Source: Sternotherus odoratus
Taxonomy: Eukaryota > Chordata > Testudines > Kinosternidae
NCBI GenBank assembly: GCA_032164245.1
Contig: JAVMKO010000003.1
Location: 66,410,390-66,474,389, forward strand
Reading direction: 5' to 3'
Length of the DNA: 64,000 nt
Both the position numbers and the translations under genes were made by a program. Each line of letters begins with the position of its first letter. Within the stretch, counting starts at the first letter, position 1. Below the pieces are notes generated by a model that did no database searches, was not told the DNA's origin, and was given only the letters and a program-made list of their open reading frames with translations. Positions 57,335 through 64,000 of the stretch are shown here, piece after piece.

Positions 57335-57850
57335 GAATGTAAGAATGGCCATACTGGGTCAGGCCAATGGTCCGATCTCACCCAGTATCCTGTCTTCCAG
57401 CAGTGGCCAATGCTAAGTTCTTCAGAGAGAATGAACCGAACAGGCCATCATCAAGTGATCCAATCCCCTGTCGTCTACTCCACCATCTGGCAAACAGAGG
57501 CTAGGGACACTCAGAGTATGGGGTTGCATCCCTGACCATCTTGGCTTATATCAATTGTTGCACCTATCCTCCAGAAACTTCTCTTTTGAACCCTGTTATA
57601 GTTTTGACCTTCACAACCTCTCCTGGCAATGAGTTCCACAGGTTGACTATTTGTTATGTGAAGAAGTACTTCCTTTGGTTTGTTTTTAAACCTGCTTATT
57701 AATTTCATTGGGTGACCCCTAGTTCTTCTGGAATGTGAAGGAGTAAATAACATTTACTTATTAACTTTCTCCAGGCCATTCATGATTGTATAGATGTCTA
57801 TAATAGCATCCCTCCCCCCAAGTCATCTTTTTTCCAAGCTGAAAAATCAG
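57335..57850 (-). repeat. CR1 LINE 3' region, minus strand
   Basis: GAATGGCCATACTGGGTCAG, TCCTGTCTTCCAGCAGTGGC, CCCTGACCATCTTGGCT and CTCCTGGCAATGAGTTCCAC are the complement of the CR1 3' region seen on the + strand at 18185-18715 and 1861-2075. Confidence 0.8.
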
Positions 57851-59516
57851 TCTTCTGGAAATTTTGGAATTAATTTATACAAATTATTTTATTTGGCATC
57901 AAATATAGTCTGCAAATCATATTTGGGTTCATTTTAGGGACAGGATCCAAATTCTTAAGAAGAAATAGGTCACCCATCCTTAGTCTAGCTCCTAACAGAG
58001 ATCAAATAAAGTTTGTCAAAGCAATAGCTTTGAAAAACCTGTTCAATTTAAAGAGTGCTTCAATACAAAAATAAATTAGTGTTCCTCTGGCTTCAATACT
58101 AAATCTGTGTGTGCTAATTTCAAAAGGTATGCCTTCCCCGTTGAAACCTATGTTTAGAGTCTTGCAAATCCACAGATACCTGCTTTCTGTCTGCAGAGCT
58201 CTGCATCCGCAGATACGGATGTGGTGGTTGTTCACCATCCTTGTAGATCACGGATTAGATGTGGATGCAAATTTTTGTATCCACATAGGACTCTACCTGT
58301 GTTGTACAAATCAACCTGATAAATATGTATGTATTTAGTTTATTTGCAAATATGCCTGAAATGCCTGCATGCCTTCTCAGTAAATATTCCAAATGTTTGG
58401 CTATATACTAGCTCCGCCTACTGCTGATTTTTTTCAGCTGTGCAAATATCCCTTGTGTGCCTGTACATTTATTCTTGTAACTGCTTTCAAAGTGGCATTC
58501 ATCTCTAACTTCATGTATGGCTGTCTGAACAGTGGCTTTTGGTTTCACATTACTCAGCTTATTTGTGCATCTGGCATGTACATTTTTGAAAATTTAGCCA
58601 AAAATACATAAAAATGTAGCCTATAATTTCTAAGCAATATAAACTCACATCTGCAGTTTATTGTATTTGATTGTTGTTTAAACTCTGTCAAGTGAATAAT
58701 TAAACTTTTGTGATCGTTTTTAAAACAGGATATGCTATGCTAAAAAATAATAATCTTGTAAGCTTGTTTCATAGTCTGTGGGAAGAAAACATAGCTGACA
58801 TCACACTTCTCAAAATATCAGTTAAATTGATAGACAGGTACTGTAAAGCAATTTCCTGATTGGCTAGAGCTGTTGCTAAGCTAGTACTGTTTTAACCAAA
58901 ATTAGAAAGTCAGTATAAAGCAAGTTAAACTAGACGGCCTTCTTTTTTCACTTCTCTCTTCTGATTCATCAACTGTTTTAAACAACAAATTCTTTGTAGC
59001 CTTTGTGGGAAGGCTTCCATTGGGGATTGCGATGGCTTAGGGAAAAAGCTTCTAGGCTGTTAGTTACAAGATATGTATAAATATTTTTATTTTATATGGT
59101 GATATTCAGATTTTTGCAAAATAATAATAGTGGGAGTAATGCCATTCAGAGTCATACAGTGTCTAGCCCAAAGTGAGCGGGAGAGACTAGAGGTCACTCA
59201 ATGATGACCCCCTGCCTGGAAAGTTCATTAATAGTTGTGATGAACTCTGAAGCTCATTTTCTTGTCTTTGGACATAGGTGTATCTCTGTGGTGCAATGCC
59301 TTGTGGGAGTGGTTCAAAAGAGGAGAAATTATTAGTGGAGGAATATATATATAATCCATTGATTATATTTCGCTATCAAATTTTAATACATGTCCAGTAA
59401 CAAGTTGCCATTCTTTGAATGTCTTTTCATGAAGTATGGGATTTATTCCTTGGGGGAATAGTACAGGATTTATTCCAGTGTCTGAATGGGACTCCTGTAT
59501 TTCAAGAAAAACAACA
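57851..59516. other. Intron sequence, nothing recognised
   Basis: AT-rich sequence up to the DIRS element. I looked for the next ARMC2 exon and did not find it. Confidence 0.4.
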
Positions 59517-59657
59517 TGTTCTTCTTCGAGTGATTGCTCACATGCATTCCACTATAGGTCAGGCACGCGCTGCGGGCCTGGTTGCCGGGCAGATTTTTCC
59601 CCTAGCTGCAGACTGGGCGAGCAGGGAGCCCCCTGGAGTGGCGCCACTGAGGCACTC

Positions 59658-59665
59658 TATAAGTA
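59658..59665 (+). promoter_or_regulatory. Possible TATA box of the DIRS element
   Basis: TATAAGTA within CACTCTATAAGTACCCC, about 215 nt upstream of the gag start. Position and motif fit a promoter; nothing else confirms it. Confidence 0.35.
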
Positions 59666-59792
59666 CCCCTGCGACACAGTCTGGCCCCCAGTTCCTTCTT
59701 CACCGCTCGCGCTGGTAGTCGGAACAGGAGTACTGCTCTTGAGCGTCCTCCTTATCTCCTAGCTGTTATTTCTATTGTTCTCATTAATAGTT

Positions 59793-59832
59793 GTTGTTAA
59801 GTAGTTGTTAAGTAGTTGTTAAGTAGTTATAG
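59793..59832 (+). repeat. 11-bp tandem repeat in the DIRS leader
   Basis: GTAGTTGTTAA occurs in three or so imperfect copies just before the gag ORF leader. Confidence 0.85.
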
Positions 59833-59874
59833 TGTAAATAGTTAGGTGCAGGGGACTTCCCTGCCACCGGAGCC

Positions 59875-62283
59875 ATGTCATCCAAGGCTCCGGGATTCAA
59901 GCCATGTGCGGAGTGTGGGAAGCCCATGCCTGCGGGGGACCCACACTCCAAGTGCCTTAAGTGCCTCGGGGAAGCGCACTTGGCAGACTCCTGCAAGATC
60001 TGCAGGGCCTTTAAACCCAGGACCCGCAAGGACAGAGAATCCCGCCTGCGGCAGATCCTGTTAGAGGCGGCCCTCACTCCGGACTCGAGTGCGGCACCGG
60101 GCCCCGCACCCAAGCCGGCGAAAGCAAAGCCTCGGCACCGGTCGCGCTCCCCCAGCGCTAAGCGCAGGAAGGACTCGGAACCGCGCCCAGCATCGGCACC
60201 GGACCGCGTGCAGCCTCCGGCACCGCTCACGCGCCCACGGTCGCCGCCGGGGAGCCGACCAGAGGCACAGCCGCCCGCACCCGCACCGACGACTCCGGCG
60301 CCGCAGGAGGCCCCGTCGAGTCCGGTGCCAGTGGTCTCGCCACTCAGGGTGCCGATTCCGCAGCAGCTTCCCTCCACGCCGGAGGCGTTCGCTGCTGCGA
60401 GGAGGTTGCTCTCAGAGGACACCCCTCAGCAACCTGTCCGGTCTAGGGGCAAGCCGCCCATGACCGTGACGGAGATCGCGGCTCGAAGCCCGGTGGGGCA
60501 CGGACGCCGATCGATCTCGCGGCGCCGATCTAACTCCCGGTACCGGTCAGCTTCCCGGCACCGGTCGCAGTCTCGGCGCCGCAATGAGTTGAGACCATGC
60601 TCCGGGTCTCCTCATGGCCGATCGCGCAGATCGCGCTCCGGCCGCCGGTCTGAGTCCTGGCGCCGGTCGGAGTCCCGGCACTCCCGCACGGACAGACGCC
60701 GGTCGTACTCCCGGCACCGGTCGCACTCCCGGCACCGGTCCGTCAGCTGCCACAGGGGCCGCTCTGGACGCCGTTCGCCGAGCCGCTCATCTTCCCGGCA
60801 CCGCTCGTCGTCGCGGCACCGGTCACGATCGACACGGCACCGATCTCCTCGGCACCGTTCGTCGTCGCGGCACCGCAGACATCGGCGCTCCACATCCAGA
60901 CGGCACCGCCGCTCGCCCCGGCACCGGACCTCATCGCGGCACCGGCGATCAGCCCGGCACCGGTCGTCATCGCGGCACCGTGGATCCCGCAGAAGTGGAT
61001 CCAGCAGTAGCCGTTCATCAGAGGGCAGTCGCTTCTCCCGGCACCGGTCGAGAAGCCCTCGGCGCCGCAGGCGTAGAGAGTCGGCTGGCACACAAACCCA
61101 GCATGACTCTCCGCCCAAGGCCCTCCAGTCGGCCACCATAGCGGCTCCATGGCACTCCTCTGCCTCCGCGTCCCCTCCAGCTATGGGACCTGCCCCAGCC
61201 ACCCTGAACCCGACCTGGCCAGAATGGGTGGCATGGGAGCATGACCAACCGGGGGAAACCCAGTCCGAGCCGGGGTTCCCAGTATGTGCGAGGGCTGCTC
61301 GGCAGGACCTACCAGGGCCATCCTTGGCCAGCCAGCCGTCGGCAATACACAGCCCCCGAGAGCCAGGGCCTTACGCCTCCCCAGTGGGGGTAGAGGCGGT
61401 GGCGGGCACCTCTTCCAACAGCCCGCCCGCCCTGGAACTCTCTAATTACCAGCACCTCCTCCAGGCAGTTGCAAAAAATATGAACCTGCCCCTTGAGGAG
61501 ATCCAGATGGTGGATGACCCGGTCACCACCATGCTGACAAAGGGCACCCCGGCACGTGTGGCTGTGCCATTTATTAATACAATTAAAGCGCACACCACGT
61601 CGGTTTGGAAGACCCCCGCCTCCATCCCCCCCACCGCACGGGGGGTAGAGAAGCGCTACTTTGTCCCGGCCACGGGCTATGAGTACTTGTATGTTCACCC
61701 TACGCCCTCCTCCCTGGTGGTGGAGTCGGTGAACAATAAAGAGCGCAATGGACAGGAGGCCCAGGTACCTAAGGCCAAAGAAGCCAAGAGGCTGGACCAT
61801 TTTGGCAGGAAGGTCTACTCCTCCGGGGGCCTCCAACTGCGGGTGGCTAACCATCAGGCCCTAATGAGTAGGCACCACTTCGATACAGTGGAGGCCCTCA
61901 ACAAATTCGAGACCGCTCTCCCCCAGGAGAGCAGACAGGAGTTTAGGGCCCTTCTGACTCAGAGCAGGGATATCTCGAGACACACCCTGCAAGCGGCCCT
62001 GGACTCAGCGGACTCGGCGGCCAGGACTATGGCCTCGGGCATAGCCCTTCGCCGGGCAGCATGGCTCTCCTCATCCAGCCTTGCCCCGGCGATGCAGTAC
62101 AAAATCCAAGACCTCCCGTTTGAGGGACAGGCCCTCTTTTCGGAGGGCACAGATGCGCGGCTCCAGGCCCTCAATGACAGAGGGGTGACCCTCAAGGGCC
62201 TCGGCATGCACGCCCCGGGGCCGCAAAGGCGCCCCTTCGTCCCTCCGCGCCGGAAGTTCTTCCCTCCCGCCCGCCAACCATAG
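59875..62283 (+). CDS. DIRS gag-like protein (802 codons in this copy)
   Basis: The ATG at 59875 has G at -3. Residues 27-40 (CLKCLGEAHLADSC) fit CX2CX4HX4C exactly, a retroviral-type zinc knuckle, with further CXXC pairs at 11-14 and 40-43. Residues about 75-200 are Pro/Ala/Arg-rich. Residues about 205-403 are an RS-type domain of SRHRS/RRSxSRHRS repeats, written in DNA as repeated CGGCACCGGTCG-like words. Residues from about 520 (LELSNYQHLLQAVAKNMNLP) to 750 form the conserved gag-like region, including KRYFVPATGYEYLYVHP and QESRQEFRALLTQ, and the C-terminus is basic. The family role is to package element RNA. The TAG at 62281 is followed by 35 more in-frame codons of basic sequence ending in TGA at 62389, so this copy's stop may be premature. 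Confidence 0.9.
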   Translation: MSSKAPGFKPCAECGKPMPAGDPHSKCLKCLGEAHLADSCKICRAFKPRTRKDRESRLRQILLEAALTPDSSAAPGPAPKPAKAKPRHRSRSPSAKRRKDSEPRPASAPDRVQPPAPLTRPRSPPGSRPEAQPPAPAPTTPAPQEAPSSPVPVVSPLRVPIPQQLPSTPEAFAAARRLLSEDTPQQPVRSRGKPPMTVTEIAARSPVGHGRRSISRRRSNSRYRSASRHRSQSRRRNELRPCSGSPHGRSRRSRSGRRSESWRRSESRHSRTDRRRSYSRHRSHSRHRSVSCHRGRSGRRSPSRSSSRHRSSSRHRSRSTRHRSPRHRSSSRHRRHRRSTSRRHRRSPRHRTSSRHRRSARHRSSSRHRGSRRSGSSSSRSSEGSRFSRHRSRSPRRRRRRESAGTQTQHDSPPKALQSATIAAPWHSSASASPPAMGPAPATLNPTWPEWVAWEHDQPGETQSEPGFPVCARAARQDLPGPSLASQPSAIHSPREPGPYASPVGVEAVAGTSSNSPPALELSNYQHLLQAVAKNMNLPLEEIQMVDDPVTTMLTKGTPARVAVPFINTIKAHTTSVWKTPASIPPTARGVEKRYFVPATGYEYLYVHPTPSSLVVESVNNKERNGQEAQVPKAKEAKRLDHFGRKVYSSGGLQLRVANHQALMSRHHFDTVEALNKFETALPQESRQEFRALLTQSRDISRHTLQAALDSADSAARTMASGIALRRAAWLSSSSLAPAMQYKIQDLPFEGQALFSEGTDARLQALNDRGVTLKGLGMHAPGPQRRPFVPPRRKFFPPARQP

Positions 62284-64000
62284 GACTCCTCCGGCAGGAG
62301 AAACCGCCCCTTCCGCAAGCGTCAGGGGCCCAGGCAGGGCGGGAAACAGCGGGGACCTAAGCCTTCCCAGGGGCCTAGGTCCAACTTTTGATGGTGCGCC
62401 CGGGGGCAGCTTAATAACTACAGTCCTGGATCCTCCCTTCGGAGACCGTTTGTCTCACTTCCACCGTGCATGGTCAGACATCACATCGGACCAGTGGGTC
62501 CTCCGCACGGTGGAGGTGGGATACTCCCTCCAACTCTCCTCCACTCCTCCAACCCACCCACCTCCCTCGTCCCTCTTCAGGGACCCATCTCACGAGCAAC
62601 TGCTTGTACAGGAGGTCAGGTCGCTCCTCGCACTGGGGGCCATCGAACCTGTACCACAGGAGTTCAGGGGAAAGGGGTTCTACTCCCGCTACTTCCTAAT
62701 CCCCAAGGCGAAAGGGGGCCTCCGGCCCATCCTGGACCTGCGCGAACTCAACACCTACATGATCAAGTTCAAGTTCCGCATGGTCACCTTGGGCACTATT
62801 ATTCCCTCCCTGGATCCGGGAGATTGGTTCGCTGCCCTCGACATGAAGGATGCCTACTTCCACGTGAGCATCAAACCTTCTCACAGGCGCTACCTCCGCT
62901 TTCTAATAGCGGGAGAACATTATCAATTCGCAGTCCTGCCCTTCGGCCTGTCCACAGCGCCCAGGGTATTCACGAAGTGCATGGCAGTAGTAGCGGCGTT
63001 CCTGCGGCGCCGCGGGGTACAGGTATACCCGTACCTAGACGACTGGCTGATCCGGGGAACCTCCAGGGACCAAGTGTCAGAACACGTGTGTCTGGTCATC
63101 AACACCTTCGACCGCCTGGGAATCCTCCTCAACGAGGAGAAGTCCACCCTGGAGCCCACCCAGAGCATAGAGTTCATTGGGGCCCTACTAGACTCCAGGG
63201 TGGCAAGGGCATCCCTGCCCCAGCCCCGGTTTCTCGCTATCCAGTCGGCCATCAGACAGCTTCGCAGCTGTCCAATGTCCACGGCCAGAGTCTTCCTCAG
63301 CCTGTTAGGCCACATGGCGTCGTGCACCTACGTGATACAGCACGCCAGACTGCGACTACGCCCACTGCAGTCGTGGCTCGCACTGGCCTACCGGCCAAGA
63401 AGGGACAGTTTGGACACCCTCCTTTCTATCCCCAAAGCCACCCTGTCCGCTCTGACTTGGTGGGAAGACCAGAGCAATGCGTGCCGAGGGGTCCCCTTCC
63501 TCCCCCCCAGTCCGTCCATGTCCCTAGTGACGGACGCCTCGTCGATGGGTTGGGGAGCTCATCTAGGGGCTCTCAGGACACAAGGCCGCTGGTCGGAGTC
63601 AGACCTCTGCCTCCATATCAATGTCCGGGAGCTGAGGGCCGTCAGACTTGCGTGCCAAGCGTTCCGGGACACGCTACAGGGTCACTGTGTGGCAGTGTTG
63701 ACGGACAACACCACTGCCCAATACTACATAAACAAGCAGGGCGGGGCCCGGTCCAGTCCCCTGTGTCAAGAGGCGATTCTCCTATGGGAGTTTTGTATAG
63801 CCCACGACGTTCACCCGGTGGCCTCTTTCCTCCCCGGGATTCAGAACACGCTGGCGGACCACCTCAGCAGGTCATTCATGTCCCACGAGTGGTCCCTTCG
63901 GCCGGATGTCATCCGACCGATCTTCCTGAGGTGGGGATTTCCCCACATCGACCTCTTCGCCTCCAGGCAGAACAGGAAGTGCCTACAGTTCTGCTCCTTT
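62189..64000 (+). CDS. DIRS reverse transcriptase/RNase H frame (partial)
   Basis: This frame is open from after a TGA at 62186 to the window end, in +1 relative to gag. It encodes RT motifs LDLRELN (62732), ALDMKDAYFHV (Asp at 62840), LPFGLSTAPRVF (62936) and the catalytic YLDD (63032-63043). RNase H follows with VTDASSMGWGAHL (Asp at 63533), NVRELRAV (Glu at 63629), LTDNTTAQYY (Asp at 63704) and LADHLSRS (Asp at 63857). All expected catalytic residues are present. The first in-frame ATG is at 62759, already inside the RT domain, so the protein must be started by another route, such as +1 frameshifting from gag. A methyltransferase-like domain usually follows RNase H and lies outside the window. 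Confidence 0.92.

Larger units (their letters stand above)
59517..64000 (+). mobile_element. DIRS-family retroelement, 5' part, cut by window end
   Basis: The segment is compositionally unlike its surroundings (GC-rich). It holds, in order, a 5' terminal region, a gag-like ORF and an RT/RNase H frame of DIRS type. Elements of this family normally continue with a tyrosine recombinase and a methyltransferase-like domain, then split or inverted terminal repeats; those lie beyond the window. The probable start is TGTTCTTCTTCGAGTGATTG at 59517, but the right end is not visible, so the boundary cannot be confirmed. It is oriented with ARMC2 and lies in its intron if the gene continues downstream. 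Long frames with few defects suggest a young copy. Confidence 0.9.

Noticed and set aside
50053..59516. Next ARMC2 exon
   Set aside because: I searched for the following armadillo repeat between exon g and the DIRS element and found no matching segment with splice sites; a very short or diverged exon could have been missed.
60612..61202. Arg/Cys/Asp-rich minus-strand frame of 196 codons
   Set aside because: Mirror image of the RS-domain repeats of the DIRS gag; no independent evidence.

Overview
The window is vertebrate nuclear DNA, most likely from a cryptodiran turtle. It has short exons with GT/AG splice sites, no operons, CR1 LINE copies with the ATTCTATGATTCTATGA-type tail, tRNA-derived SINEs of the cryptodiran (Cry) type, a DIRS-family tyrosine-recombinase retroelement, MIR-like relics and many non-autonomous hAT-type elements. 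The species call is inference from repeat content. No bacterial or viral genome structure is present.

The only host gene recognised is ARMC2 (armadillo repeat containing 2), on the + strand. Seven internal coding exons lie at 19586-19662, 25897-25989, 29361-29536, 33531-33633, 35818-36038, 45055-45200 and 49953-50052. They join in phase to about 305 codons covering the middle of the protein and its armadillo repeats. The upstream exons and start codon, and the C-terminal exons, were not found in the window. If the rest of the gene lies outside, the intron after 50052 is at least 13.9 kb.

Everything else is intron or repeat. 1-19.6 kb: unique AT-rich sequence, CR1 fragments, a solo LTR (3017-5437) split by a hAT-type element carrying a 1.2 kb polypyrimidine array, a triple nest of transposons (9148-11023), a hAT-type element with an internal inverted repeat (11440-12686), a decayed DIRS gag relic (14253-14940) and a second solo LTR (17294-18120). 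19.6-50 kb: the ARMC2 exons, interspersed with hAT-type elements (several with perfect 8-bp target duplications), a pogo/Tigger-like element, two elements with TATAAGACGC-type ends, a retroposed inverted dimer with a 14-bp target duplication (36401-36646), SINEs and MIRs. 50-59.5 kb: an LTR-like segment, more TIR elements and CR1 pieces.

59.5 kb to the end: the 5' part of a young-looking DIRS element in the same orientation as ARMC2. It has a gag-like ORF with an N-terminal CCHC zinc knuckle and a long RS-repeat domain. A reverse transcriptase/RNase H frame follows, open to the window edge and lacking any AUG before its catalytic domain. The junction shows a candidate +1 slippage site at the end of the extended gag frame, and an in-frame TAG 108 nt upstream that looks like damage to this copy. 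These DIRS details, the hAT-type elements filled with GC-rich minisatellites, and the inverted dimer are the points most worth a second look.
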